Source of the DNA: Bacteriovoracaceae bacterium
GTDB taxonomy: Bacteria; Bdellovibrionota; Bacteriovoracia; Bacteriovoracales; Bacteriovoracaceae
DNA length: 64,000 nucleotides
NCBI GenBank assembly: GCA_947441615.1
Contig: CANEUH010000003.1
Span: forward strand, 62,001-126,000
Direction: 5' to 3'
Shown: positions 34,498 through 43,808 of the stretch, one piece after another
Layout of the letters: each line of letters starts with the position of its first letter
How positions within the stretch are numbered: position 1 is the stretch's first letter
Position numbers and translations under genes: made by a program
The notes under the pieces: generated by a model
Told to the model about the DNA's origin: nothing
Databases searched by the model: none
What the model saw: only the letters and a program-made list of their open reading frames with translations

Positions 34498-35933
34498 GTT
34501 TCATACTCTTTCTCACCTTTAGTGTTTCTGCCCAAGAATCTAGCAAAAAACATATCGCCATCATGGGTGGTGGGGGTGAACCTCAGGGTGAAACAACGAT
34601 ATTTGATTTAAGTATGAAAGAACTTGGGTCATATCTAAAAAATAAAGACCCTAGCTGGAAACCGACCGTGCATTTCAATGGAGGGCACGCCGAAACAGAA
34701 AAGATTCTCAAGGATAGTTTTGGAGAAAAAACAGATACGACCAAACCATTCACGTCCCAAAATTATTCAGAAACAATTAAAAGCTATATGAAAAAAATTG
34801 AAGAGGGAGATATTAAATCGGGCGATCAACTCCTTGTATGGCTTAATACTCATGGTGCGCAAGCCTATTCAGGGGAGAAAGGCCATATGATAAGTGCGAC
34901 GGGAAAATCTTCCAGTGATTTTACCAATCTAAGCCAAAATACCCTCGTAAGTACAAATGAATTACAAAGCCTCATCGATCTCGCTAGTGAGAAAGGAGTA
35001 AAATTAGGAATTATTGATTTTAGCTGCCACTCAGGAGCGAGTATCGCTCTTTCAAATCCCAAAACATGTATTATTAGTTCAACAGGCCCAAACCATTTTG
35101 CTTACTCCAGTTTTCCATCTGAAATCATTGATAATATGAAAAAAGGAAAATCACTTGAGGATGTATTCTTAGACTCCTTCGATTCTAGATACGATATTGC
35201 CTTCCCTATGATTTCAACTGCCCACGGGAAAAAGGTCCAAGATAAGCTCTATGATTTGGCAGGTCCCTTTCTCTTAAATTTCGACTCAAATTCTGGACTT
35301 GATAAATTAACACCCTATTTGGAAAAAAATTCTTCACCAGAAATGTGCCTTATGGAAGAAAATAATTTTAAAGAGCTCCTAAAGCTCACGCTAGATGCTG
35401 AAAAAATAACGATGAAAGTTCGACAAAGTGATGACTACAAAAATCTCAGACTCGCTTTAGGAAAATATAAAAACGTCGTTGAAGAATATCAGGAAAGCCT
35501 TTCTTCTTTGGTAAAAGACAACATTGCAAAGAAATCAACCACCATCTGTGGAACTGAAAAAAATGAAGTTCAACCTGTGCCTCTAAATTGTAAAAGATTC
35601 ACCTTCAAAGAGTTATCTATTACAGATTTTGATTCGGAAATAATCAGACTTCAAAATCTGTATGAGAAATCTTCTGGTGATGACAAAAATTATGTCGAAG
35701 GGTCACTGAAGCTCATGAAAAAAGCAAAAGAGAAATATGAAGAGATCTCTGCTCAATACCCCAGCTTAAAAAAATACAGCGAATTCATGAATAAAAATAA
35801 GAATTTCGCCGGAAGAACAAGAGGCTTGGCCCAAAAAGTTGCAGAGGAACTTAAGCCCCTTTACCTAGACATGTATAAGGACATGGCCTCAAAGGACACG
35901 TCCCCTAATCCATGCAAAGATTTTAAACTCTAG
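34482..35933 (+). CDS. Secreted clan CD (caspase/legumain-like) cysteine peptidase
   Basis: After a signal peptide (MPIYLSFILFLTFSVSA), the domain has a first hydrophobic strand KHIAIMGGGG, the catalytic His-Gly after a strand (QLLVWLNTHGA, H124), and the catalytic Cys after another strand (KLGIIDFSCHSGAS, C182). This strand-HG / strand-DxxC arrangement is the clan CD signature shared by caspases, metacaspases, gingipains and legumains. Residues about 270-483 are helical with several Cys and no known domain. Specificity cannot be read from sequence. A secreted caspase-like enzyme fits attack on another cell or processing of surface proteins. The stop overlaps the asnS stop by 4 bases. Confidence 0.75.
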   Translation: MPIYLSFILFLTFSVSAQESSKKHIAIMGGGGEPQGETTIFDLSMKELGSYLKNKDPSWKPTVHFNGGHAETEKILKDSFGEKTDTTKPFTSQNYSETIKSYMKKIEEGDIKSGDQLLVWLNTHGAQAYSGEKGHMISATGKSSSDFTNLSQNTLVSTNELQSLIDLASEKGVKLGIIDFSCHSGASIALSNPKTCIISSTGPNHFAYSSFPSEIIDNMKKGKSLEDVFLDSFDSRYDIAFPMISTAHGKKVQDKLYDLAGPFLLNFDSNSGLDKLTPYLEKNSSPEMCLMEENNFKELLKLTLDAEKITMKVRQSDDYKNLRLALGKYKNVVEEYQESLSSLVKDNIAKKSTTICGTEKNEVQPVPLNCKRFTFKELSITDFDSEIIRLQNLYEKSSGDDKNYVEGSLKLMKKAKEKYEEISAQYPSLKKYSEFMNKNKNFAGRTRGLAQKVAEELKPLYLDMYKDMASKDTSPNPCKDFKL

Positions 35934-37324
35934 AATTCAGCATTCTTTGGTGTTCTTGGGAATGGAATCACATCTCTGATGTTACTCATGCCTGAGATAT
36001 ACATCACGGCCCTTTCAAAGCCGAGACCAAAACCAGCATGAGGGACTGAACCATATTTTCTAAGATCCAAGTACCACCAGTAGTTATTCACATCCATCTT
36101 CATCTCTTCCATGCGACGGACAAGTTTTTCGTAATTATCTTCACGCTGAGAGCCTCCAATAAGTTCTCCCACTCCTGGAACAAGGACATCCATAGCTCTA
36201 ACGGTTTTTCCGTCCTCATTTTGCTTCATGTAGAAAGCTTTAATGTCTTTCGGATAATCAGTCACAATTGTTGGCCGCTTAAAGTACTGTTCAGCAAGAA
36301 ATCTTTCATGTTCCGTTTGAAGATCCATGCCCCAGCTAACTGGGAAATCAAACTTATGAGTCTTAGAAACATCTTGGAGGATTTCAATTGCCTTGGTGTA
36401 AGTCACCATTTCAAATGGGGACGTCATCACGTGTTCTAGAGTTTTAAGATTCTCTGGAGCATATCGGCTCGCTAGAAACTCTAACTCGTCCCCACACTCA
36501 GTGGTTGCCTTTTTAATGAGGTGCTTTACATAATTAGTTGCAAGCTGGGCATTATCTTCAAGGGTATTAAAGGCCGCTTCTGGTTCTACCATCCAAAATT
36601 CTGATAAGTGTCTCGCTGTATTTGAATTTTCCGAACGAAAAGTTGGCCCAAACGTATAAACGCGACCCAAACCACCGACAGCAAAAGTCTCAGCTTCAAG
36701 TTGGCCAGAAACGGATAAAAATGTCTCTCGACCAAAGTAGTCCTGTTTAAAATCAATGAGGCCTTTATCTGTTCGTGGTAATTTATCTAAATGAAGTGTT
36801 GAGATGCGAAACATTTCGCCAGCACCTTCAGCATCTGATGCCGTAATGATCGGAGTATGAAGATAGGTAAAGCTCTCATTCGAGAAAAATTCATGAGTCG
36901 CCTGGGCTAGAACGTGACGTAATCTAAAAACAGCTGAGAAAGTATTGGTTCTCGATCTTAAGTGAGCAATCTCTCGAAGATACTCTAGAGAAGTTTCTTT
37001 TTTCTGAAGAGGATAATCTTCGGAGTTTAAGCAAAAGATATTAACCTTTTTTGCCTGCATTTCAACTGGCTGCTTTCCTTGAGACGCGACAAGAAGTCCT
37101 TCGATTTCAACGGAAGAACCCATCGTAAGTTTAATCACTTCCTCATAATTAGATAGATTTGCGTCCACAATAATTTGTAGATCTTTTTGAGTCGTCCCAT
37201 CGTTAAGAACCAGGAAAGAAAACTTCTTTGACTGCCTTAAGGATTTCACCCAGCCTTTTACGGTAACAACTTGATCAACTGGTTTCGTTTCATAAACTTT
37301 TTTAATGAGTAAATATTGAGACAT
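35930..37324 (-). CDS. asnS: Asparaginyl-tRNA synthetase
   Basis: The 464-residue protein has the N-terminal OB-fold anticodon-binding domain (VTVKGWVKSLRQSKKFSFLVLNDGT) and a class II catalytic core: motif 2 TFGPTFRSENSNTARHLSEFWMVEPE and motif 3 GFGLGFERAVMYISGMSNIRDVIPFPR, the latter with the AsnRS-specific ending. It charges tRNA-Asn with asparagine. The ATG follows TAGGAG. It lies 8 bases after the PfkB kinase gene, suggesting one operon. Confidence 0.96.
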   Translation of the reverse strand: MSQYLLIKKVYETKPVDQVVTVKGWVKSLRQSKKFSFLVLNDGTTQKDLQIIVDANLSNYEEVIKLTMGSSVEIEGLLVASQGKQPVEMQAKKVNIFCLNSEDYPLQKKETSLEYLREIAHLRSRTNTFSAVFRLRHVLAQATHEFFSNESFTYLHTPIITASDAEGAGEMFRISTLHLDKLPRTDKGLIDFKQDYFGRETFLSVSGQLEAETFAVGGLGRVYTFGPTFRSENSNTARHLSEFWMVEPEAAFNTLEDNAQLATNYVKHLIKKATTECGDELEFLASRYAPENLKTLEHVMTSPFEMVTYTKAIEILQDVSKTHKFDFPVSWGMDLQTEHERFLAEQYFKRPTIVTDYPKDIKAFYMKQNEDGKTVRAMDVLVPGVGELIGGSQREDNYEKLVRRMEEMKMDVNNYWWYLDLRKYGSVPHAGFGLGFERAVMYISGMSNIRDVIPFPRTPKNAEF

Positions 37325-37332
37325 AATGACTC

Positions 37333-38331
37333 CTATCCTAAAACTTGTTTTTTAATTTCGAGCGCCACTTCTGTTTTCAGGCGAGGGCCAAACTGAGAGA
37401 CAACTTTACTTGCTGCCATTGAAGCAAGTTTTCCTGCCGAAGCATAAGTGTGACTATGAGTGATCGCATACATAAACGCTCCCGCGTACATGTCGCCTGC
37501 TCCATTGGAGTCAACTGCACGGACCGGATATGGCTCAATATCAATAAAGGTTTCACCATCAAATATAACTGCGCCGTTTTCTCCAAGTGTTATGACAAAC
37601 GTTTTTGCAATAGACTTTAGTTTTTCACGAGCAACAATGACATCCGTTGTATCAGTAAAGGCACAGGCTTCAGACTCATTACAGAAAAGTAAATCAATAC
37701 CCTCTCCAATCATCTCTTTTAGACCATCTTTGAAAAATTTAACCATATTGACGTCAGAAAACGTCAGAGCAGTCTTAACTCCAGCGGCTTCCGCGATTTT
37801 TCTCGCATGAACAGCGGCTTCACGGCCAGTTTCAGAAGCAACCAGATAGCCTTCCATATACATAAATTTAGAGTTTCTAATTGCTTCGGGATCCACCTGG
37901 TTTTTTGAAATGGTAGAAGTGATACCTAAAAAAGTGTTCATGGTTCTTTCAGCATCGGGTGTGATGAGTACGAGACACTTTCCAGTAATACCAGATTCAC
38001 GATCTTGATTCATTAGATTGGAGTGAACACCATTATCAAGAAGGTCCTGAAAATAAAAATTCCCAATAGGATCCTTCGCAACTTTACATGAATAAAAAGA
38101 TTTAGCTCCAAACTGAGAGGCAGCAATGGCTGTATTGGCTGCAGAACCACCGCATTGCTGCTTTTTAGGTGCAGTTCCTAAGGAGTCCAAAAGATATTTC
38201 TGTCTTTCTTCATCCACAAGAGTCATTAATCCCTTATCAATTTTGTGCTTATTAAAAAATTCATCGTGAACTTCATATTCCATATCAACAAGAGCATTGC
38301 CAATAGCGTACAAATCGTATTTTTTATTCAT
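37333..38331 (-). CDS. PfkB-family kinase, adenosine-kinase-like
   Basis: The 332-residue protein has the PfkB glycine motif QCGGSAANTAIAASQFGAKS (about residue 60) and the C-terminal AVDSNGAGDMYAGAFMYAI (about 270) with the catalytic Asp in the GAGD box. The opening DLYAIGNALVDMEYEV is typical of bacterial adenosine kinase-like members; ribokinase or another sugar or nucleoside specificity cannot be excluded. An AGGAG-like site lies before the ATG. It is followed directly by asnS. Confidence 0.85.
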   Translation of the reverse strand: MNKKYDLYAIGNALVDMEYEVHDEFFNKHKIDKGLMTLVDEERQKYLLDSLGTAPKKQQCGGSAANTAIAASQFGAKSFYSCKVAKDPIGNFYFQDLLDNGVHSNLMNQDRESGITGKCLVLITPDAERTMNTFLGITSTISKNQVDPEAIRNSKFMYMEGYLVASETGREAAVHARKIAEAAGVKTALTFSDVNMVKFFKDGLKEMIGEGIDLLFCNESEACAFTDTTDVIVAREKLKSIAKTFVITLGENGAVIFDGETFIDIEPYPVRAVDSNGAGDMYAGAFMYAITHSHTYASAGKLASMAASKVVSQFGPRLKTEVALEIKKQVLG

Positions 38332-38364
38332 AAAACTCCAAATGAGACGCCTACTCTAATCGTT

Positions 38365-39090
38365 TTAGAGCGAAAAATACACATCATAACGAGTAGATTT
38401 GCCTATATATTGAACCGAAGGTTTTTTTCCAAGTTCTTGTGAAAGGCGAGGCCTTTTAACCACTAGTCTTTTGGGTCCCAAATCTATCGCTTTTTCTAGC
38501 ACTTTGATTGCGTCTTCGTCAGAACCCACGAGATTTCGGAATATCCGCATCTCTTTTTTGGGACTGGCCTTATCGTTAGCGTCTTCAAACATTGGGTCAA
38601 AATAAACTGTATCCACCACGGGGTTTTCACTCAAAACACTCAGGGCGTCAGATTCAAGAAAATGCAGATTCAGAAGACTTTTATGGGTTGAATTTTGCAG
38701 AGCGCTTTGAATTAAAAACCTAATCACAGGATGTCGCTCAACTGCCCAAACCTCACAACCAAAACTCAGCATCAAAAGAGAATCCCCTAAAAGTCCGGCC
38801 GTAAGATCTAGAATCTTAGGCCTATAGGCGGCCTTAACTCCTACGGCCCTCGCTAAAAGTTCTTTATGGATGCTCGATTTTTTAAAGAACTCCTCATGCT
38901 TAGTGAGAATTTTATCAACTTCAATTCCAATCGGATTTTCATTTGGGTTGTCAGAATGGAGCCAAAACTGACCATTGATCCACTCAAAACGAAGCTGAAT
39001 GTTTCTATCAGAGCAAAACTTATTTAGTTCAGAAAATTGACAGTCATCTAGACTCAATTCTGAACCATTTTTAATCATTTTTAGTGTCAT
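38365..39090 (-). CDS. rsmJ: 16S rRNA (guanine1516-N2)-methyltransferase
   Basis: RsmJ hallmarks are present: the SAM-binding segment KILDLTAGLLGDSLLMLSFGCEVWAVER (about 93-120), the catalytic DPMF in VYFDPMFEDANDKASPKKEMRIF, and the C-terminal RLVVKRPRLSQELGKKPSVQYIGKSTRYDVYF. It methylates N2 of G1516 in 16S rRNA. At 241 residues it matches the E. coli length closely. It lies 33 bases upstream of the PfkB kinase and may lead that operon. Confidence 0.93.
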   Translation of the reverse strand: MTLKMIKNGSELSLDDCQFSELNKFCSDRNIQLRFEWINGQFWLHSDNPNENPIGIEVDKILTKHEEFFKKSSIHKELLARAVGVKAAYRPKILDLTAGLLGDSLLMLSFGCEVWAVERHPVIRFLIQSALQNSTHKSLLNLHFLESDALSVLSENPVVDTVYFDPMFEDANDKASPKKEMRIFRNLVGSDEDAIKVLEKAIDLGPKRLVVKRPRLSQELGKKPSVQYIGKSTRYDVYFSL

Positions 39091-39247
39091 AAATTTAATC
39101 TTAAATCATTAACCTAGGTAAAAAAAGAAAAAGCCTAGACGTTTTTGACTCTTAGCATTTTTCTAGCTCTTAACTCTTAACAAAACACCCTCCTTGGGCC
39201 TAACATAGGAAGGAATTTTAAGACCTCTATGCCTACAAGGAAAACAC

Positions 39248-42200
39248 ATGAAGAGTTCACATGAGCCTTTAAATTATCATCCTGAAAAATTAAAACGCGA
39301 ACTTAAACCTTTCTACATCGGAGCTGACGATAAGGATATCCAAGAAATGCTTAAGTTTCTTGGTCTCACTAAACTTGAAGACCTTTACTCGCATATTGAT
39401 GACAGCGTAAAGATGAAGTCTGTTCCGATGCCAAAACATTTAAGTTATGAAGAACTGATTGCAAATGTTAATGAAGTCTCAAGAAAAAACAACATCAAAA
39501 CTTCTTTCTTAGGTGACGGACTTCCAAATTATAGAGTGACCGATGTGGTAGGACCAATTTGTAATATCCGTGGTCTTACTACTGCCTACACTCCGTACCA
39601 ACCAGAAAGATCTCAAGGGACTCTTCAGACACTTTGGATTTATCAATCCCTCATGTCTCAATTGACTGGTTTTGAAGCGATTAATGCTTCACTTTATGAT
39701 AGATCGACTTGTTTATTTGAATCGATGAACTGTGCCTTAAGGCTAGTTAAAGATTCCACGACGATTATTGTTTCAAACACTTTGTATCCTGGTGACATTG
39801 AAGTTATTGAATCCCACGCTAAAGAAACTGGAATGAAAATCTTAAGAGTTCCAGTTAACCCTCAAAGTGGTAAGATTGATATTCAAAGTTTAACTCGCCT
39901 TCTTAACACAACTCCTCAGATTGCGGCCGTCGCCTTCCCACAGGTTAATAACCTTGGAAACTTAGAATCAGTGGATGAAATTGTTGACCTATGTTCAACC
40001 AATAACATCAAGTCTATTGCGATCATTGATCCAATGCTGATAGGTAAAGGTGGACTCAAGGCCCCAGTGAAATTCGGTACACGCATGCAAGGTTCCGACA
40101 TGGTTGTGGCCGAAGGGCAACACCTCGCGATCGGGCCAAATTTCGGTGGGCCGGGACTTGGAATCTTTGGGATTCGCTATAACGAACAAGATAAATTATC
40201 GATCCGTTCAACAGCTGGAAGATATATTGGAAAAACTCAAGACCTCAAGGGACGTGAGTGCAAGGCGCTTATTCTTTCTACTAGAGAGCAGCATATTCGC
40301 CGAGAAAAAGCGACTTCAAATATTTGCTCTAACCAATCCTTTATCGCTTCAGCAGCAGGTGCTTCTATTCTTTGTAGAGGAGATGAAGGTTTTGAGAAAT
40401 CTCTTAACATTTCTCGTGCTCACGCGGAGAAGGCTTCCGAGGCGCTCACTTCTTTTGAGGGAGTTGAATTAAGATTTAAAGGATCATCTTTTTTCAATGA
40501 ATTCACTCTTAAACTTCCAGTCAATTCAACTGAGTTTATCCACAAAGCGAGTGCTGCCGGTATTCAAGTTGGTGTCGATGTTAGTCACAGACACCCAGAG
40601 ATAAAAGAAGAGGGATTACTTCTTATCAGTTTTAACGACACTCAAACAGAAGAAGACGTTGATAAGCTTATTTCATTTTTTGACACTAAATTTGAAAAGA
40701 CAAAAAAAGGCACTCCTTCTCCAAAAATCCCATCGACCATGATGAGAGTTGAGGCCCCTGAAATTCCAAAACTTGACTCAAAAGACATCATTGATTACTA
40801 CACGAGATTAGGGAAGCAAAACCTTTCTCCAGATGATGTGATTTATCCACTTGGCTCTTGTACTATGAAGTACAACCCCTATATTAACGACTACGCGGCA
40901 TCACTTCCAGGCTTTACGAATGTTCACCCCGAAGCTCCGGTTGAAGATATTCAAGGTTGTCTTGAAATTCTCTTTGAAATTCAAGAACAGTTTAAGGCGA
41001 TTACTGGTCTTCCTGGTGTTGTCACTCAAGCCGTTGCAGGTGCTCAAGGTGAATTAGTCGGACTTAAGATGTTCCAGGCCTATCACCGTGATAGAGGTGA
41101 AGGTGATCAACGAAATGTGATTATCATTCCTCGCTCTGCCCATGGAACAAATCCTGCCAGTGCGACGATGGCGGGCTATGAGAGCAAAGTAGTTGATGGG
41201 CAAGTTTATGGTATTTACACTGTCGAAGCTCTTCCTAGTGGAGAGATGAATCTCAACCAGATTAAAGAATTCCTTAATACGGATGGCCACAGAGTCGCAG
41301 GTGTTATGGTAACAAATCCAAACACTGCTGGGATTTTTGAAACTCAATTTAAAGAAATGAGTGAGCTCATCCACGGAGTCGGTGGACTTGTTTACATGGA
41401 CGGAGCGAACATGAATGCTGTCGCTGGAATTGTTGACCTCGATAAACTTGGAGTCGATGCCGTTCACAATAACCTTCATAAAACATGGACCATCCCTCAT
41501 GGCGGAGGTGGACCAGGGGACGCGATTGTTGGAATCTCTCATCGCCTTTTGGATTTTATTCCAGGAGTTCAGATTGTTAAAAAAGACGGAAAGTTTGATA
41601 TCACAAAAGCACCAAAATCTTGTGGTTCTTTTCACCGTCACTTTGGAAACTTCGCTCATAAAATCCGTGCTTACACATACATTAAGGCCCTCGGAAGTGA
41701 TGGTGTGAGAAAAATGAGTCAAGTCGCTGTTCTATCGGCGAGATACCTTTATAAAAAACTCTCGACTTCTTACCCGACTCTTCCGGGCGAGGCGCAGAGC
41801 TCTCCACGCATGCATGAGTTTATTCTGACTCTCTCTCCTGAGGTGTTTAAGAAAATCGAAGCTTCTGGAACTCCAAAGGCGAACACGATTGCAAGAATTG
41901 GAAAATTATTCTTAGATTTTGGTTTTCATGCTCCTACAGTTGCTTTTCCTGAGCAATATGGACTTATGATTGAGCCAACTGAAACTTATTCGAAAAAAGA
42001 ACTCGACCAATTTGTAACAGTCGTGGAGTCTATTTTAAAACTCGTGGTTGATCACCCGGAAGTTCTTAAAACGGTTCCCCATTTCACTCCGATTGACCGA
42101 GTCGATGAAGTGCAGGCAAATAAGAGTCCCGTTTTAAGTGAAAAGATTACGGCCCACCTTCCAACCATTATTCCAGACAGGATTGATGCTGAAAAACTTC

Positions 42201-42262
42201 GTAATTCAACTCCTGGAGATCTGTGTGAACAGATCCTCATGGCCCACAGAAATACTTTATAG
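39248..42262 (+). CDS. gcvP: Glycine dehydrogenase (decarboxylating), single-chain P protein
   Basis: The 1004-residue protein contains both P-protein halves. Residues about 1-470 are GcvPA-like (AYTPYQPERSQGTLQTLWIYQ, ASLYDRSTCLFESM), and about 490-1004 are GcvPB-like with IYPLGSCTMKYNPYIND and the PLP lysine in HNNLHKTWTIPHGGGGPG (about residue 740). It decarboxylates glycine and loads aminomethyl on lipoyl-GcvH. The motifs resemble two-subunit bacterial P proteins, so it looks like a fusion of gcvPA and gcvPB. It is about 45 residues longer than E. coli GcvP. GcvT, GcvH and GcvL are not in the window. AAGGA precedes the ATG; no glycine riboswitch is seen. Confidence 0.93.
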   Translation: MKSSHEPLNYHPEKLKRELKPFYIGADDKDIQEMLKFLGLTKLEDLYSHIDDSVKMKSVPMPKHLSYEELIANVNEVSRKNNIKTSFLGDGLPNYRVTDVVGPICNIRGLTTAYTPYQPERSQGTLQTLWIYQSLMSQLTGFEAINASLYDRSTCLFESMNCALRLVKDSTTIIVSNTLYPGDIEVIESHAKETGMKILRVPVNPQSGKIDIQSLTRLLNTTPQIAAVAFPQVNNLGNLESVDEIVDLCSTNNIKSIAIIDPMLIGKGGLKAPVKFGTRMQGSDMVVAEGQHLAIGPNFGGPGLGIFGIRYNEQDKLSIRSTAGRYIGKTQDLKGRECKALILSTREQHIRREKATSNICSNQSFIASAAGASILCRGDEGFEKSLNISRAHAEKASEALTSFEGVELRFKGSSFFNEFTLKLPVNSTEFIHKASAAGIQVGVDVSHRHPEIKEEGLLLISFNDTQTEEDVDKLISFFDTKFEKTKKGTPSPKIPSTMMRVEAPEIPKLDSKDIIDYYTRLGKQNLSPDDVIYPLGSCTMKYNPYINDYAASLPGFTNVHPEAPVEDIQGCLEILFEIQEQFKAITGLPGVVTQAVAGAQGELVGLKMFQAYHRDRGEGDQRNVIIIPRSAHGTNPASATMAGYESKVVDGQVYGIYTVEALPSGEMNLNQIKEFLNTDGHRVAGVMVTNPNTAGIFETQFKEMSELIHGVGGLVYMDGANMNAVAGIVDLDKLGVDAVHNNLHKTWTIPHGGGGPGDAIVGISHRLLDFIPGVQIVKKDGKFDITKAPKSCGSFHRHFGNFAHKIRAYTYIKALGSDGVRKMSQVAVLSARYLYKKLSTSYPTLPGEAQSSPRMHEFILTLSPEVFKKIEASGTPKANTIARIGKLFLDFGFHAPTVAFPEQYGLMIEPTETYSKKELDQFVTVVESILKLVVDHPEVLKTVPHFTPIDRVDEVQANKSPVLSEKITAHLPTIIPDRIDAEKLRNSTPGDLCEQILMAHRNTL

Positions 42263-42269
42263 TAAATAT

Positions 42270-42289
42270 GAGGCCCCGAAAGGGGCCTC
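42270..42289. terminator. Bidirectional Rho-independent terminator after gcvP
   Basis: A perfect 8-bp stem (GAGGCCCC with GGGGCCTC) with a GAAA tetraloop is followed by TTTAAT on the plus strand. It lies 7 bases after gcvP and ends 1 base before the stop of the convergent histidine kinase gene. Confidence 0.82.
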
Positions 42290-42290
42290 T

Positions 42291-43670
42291 TTAATGAAGT
42301 ACCATATCCCACTCTTGCAAACGAACTTTTGGAAACTCAATGAGAAATGTGGTGTGCTTTTTATTTGGAACATACCTTAAATCTCCTCCGTGTTTTCGAA
42401 GTGATTCCTTGGCAAAATAAAGCCCCATCCCTGTCCCCTTGTCTTTATCCTTAGTAGAAAAAAAAGGCTCCATCATTTCGTTGGCTATTTCATCAGGGAT
42501 ACCACTTCCTGAATCCTCTATTTGAATCCAAATTGAATCAGGCTTTTCAAAACAGCTAATTTCAATCCATTTGTCAGGGAGAAATTCAATCGCATCAAGC
42601 GAATTACTTAGAAGATTAATAATCACTTGTTCTATATCTGTTTTGTAACAATAAATCTTCTTATCATCCACCCCATAGAAGCGGATATTTATTCCATGAT
42701 TTTTTAACCTTTGACCATAAAAAGAAAGAACGTCATCGAATAAATCTTTAAGAAAGATTTCACCTTTTGAACCATTTTGATCCTGAACAAGATACTCTTT
42801 AGTCCTCATTAATATTTTATTAATTTTATCAACTGAGGAGATGATCTGATCAAGTCCATGTAACATATCCTCTTTTTTTTCAGGCCGATCCAAGATTCTT
42901 TGAAGCATCATCGCTCGCGCCTTTATCACTGTTAGCGGATTGTTAATCTCATGGGATAAACCACCGAAGAGGATACCGAACTCAAAATGACGAGATTGCA
43001 TGAGGATTCTATCACTTCTATCTTTCATGACTTTATCCATGAATTTTTTATGATTCGTTTTAAGAAATTCTAAATAGGTCGATAAGCCTGTCCCTGCAAA
43101 CCCGACTGAAAATAAAATTTCGGCAAAAGTTCCAAAGATGACAAGTTGAGGGTTAATTCTCCACAAAGGGAAAGTGATTATTTTTATAAAAAATAAACCG
43201 AAAAGGATAAAAGAAGCGACATGTAGACATGTTAAATTTTCTTTAGCCGTTTTCTTTAATGAAAAGTAAATCGCCCACATCCCCACTCCACCTAAGGCGA
43301 TAGAAAATGGGAACGTAAAATTAAGAAAAGAAAAACCATACCCGGCCATAGCAAAACTTATAAAGGCCCCCACTCCTATAGTGATGTAGTGCCATCTTTT
43401 AAAGATTTTTTGCCCTGATATATCTTCAAGAACTAATCTCAGAGTCCGAATCATCCACAACCAACTGATCATAGGGATCGCTGCTTTTGAATCCATACTT
43501 TCTCTAAAGATAAATATCATTAAAGAGTGTAGACCAATGGACGCCCAAAACTCTGTGAGGTTTTTTAAATGCGTATCTTTTTCTCGAAGGTAAGAGAGAT
43601 ATGAGAGAGTGCCCATAAAGGCGGGAATAAAAAGAAGTATGCCATATAAGAGATTTGACCAATCTTTCAT
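42291..43670 (-). CDS. Membrane sensor histidine kinase
   Basis: Residues about 5-205 hold six to seven hydrophobic segments, an integral membrane sensor without a recognised ligand domain. The kinase core follows: the H-box FGGLSHEINNPLTVIKARAMML (phospho-His about residue 240), the N-box INLLSNSLDAIEF, G1 IEDSGSGIPDE, F-box PFFSTKDKDKGTGMGLYFAKE and G2. The layout is like HisKA-type kinases such as ZraS/NtrB relatives. No response regulator is adjacent, so this is an orphan kinase. The stimulus is unknown. Confidence 0.88.
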   Translation of the reverse strand: MKDWSNLLYGILLFIPAFMGTLSYLSYLREKDTHLKNLTEFWASIGLHSLMIFIFRESMDSKAAIPMISWLWMIRTLRLVLEDISGQKIFKRWHYITIGVGAFISFAMAGYGFSFLNFTFPFSIALGGVGMWAIYFSLKKTAKENLTCLHVASFILFGLFFIKIITFPLWRINPQLVIFGTFAEILFSVGFAGTGLSTYLEFLKTNHKKFMDKVMKDRSDRILMQSRHFEFGILFGGLSHEINNPLTVIKARAMMLQRILDRPEKKEDMLHGLDQIISSVDKINKILMRTKEYLVQDQNGSKGEIFLKDLFDDVLSFYGQRLKNHGINIRFYGVDDKKIYCYKTDIEQVIINLLSNSLDAIEFLPDKWIEISCFEKPDSIWIQIEDSGSGIPDEIANEMMEPFFSTKDKDKGTGMGLYFAKESLRKHGGDLRYVPNKKHTTFLIEFPKVRLQEWDMVLH

Positions 43671-43808
43671 GAAAATTATCTTAGCTGTTTTTTTTCTTAC
43701 ACTCAGATGAATTAATTCTTAAGAGCGATGGACGTATTTAATATACATTTCTTACATTAACTGATATGAAATTTACGCCCTAAGTTACTCCATTTAAGGA
43801 TCCAATTC

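Noticed and set aside
39091-39247. Possible glycine riboswitch before gcvP
   Set aside because: No paired glycine-aptamer cores are recognisable. Only an imperfect hairpin (39191-39214) was found, too short for a riboswitch.
41054-41722. Long minus-strand open frame of 222 residues inside gcvP
   Set aside because: It mirrors conserved GcvPB coding sequence, is rich in Ser/His/Asn typical of antisense frames, and has no ribosome site.
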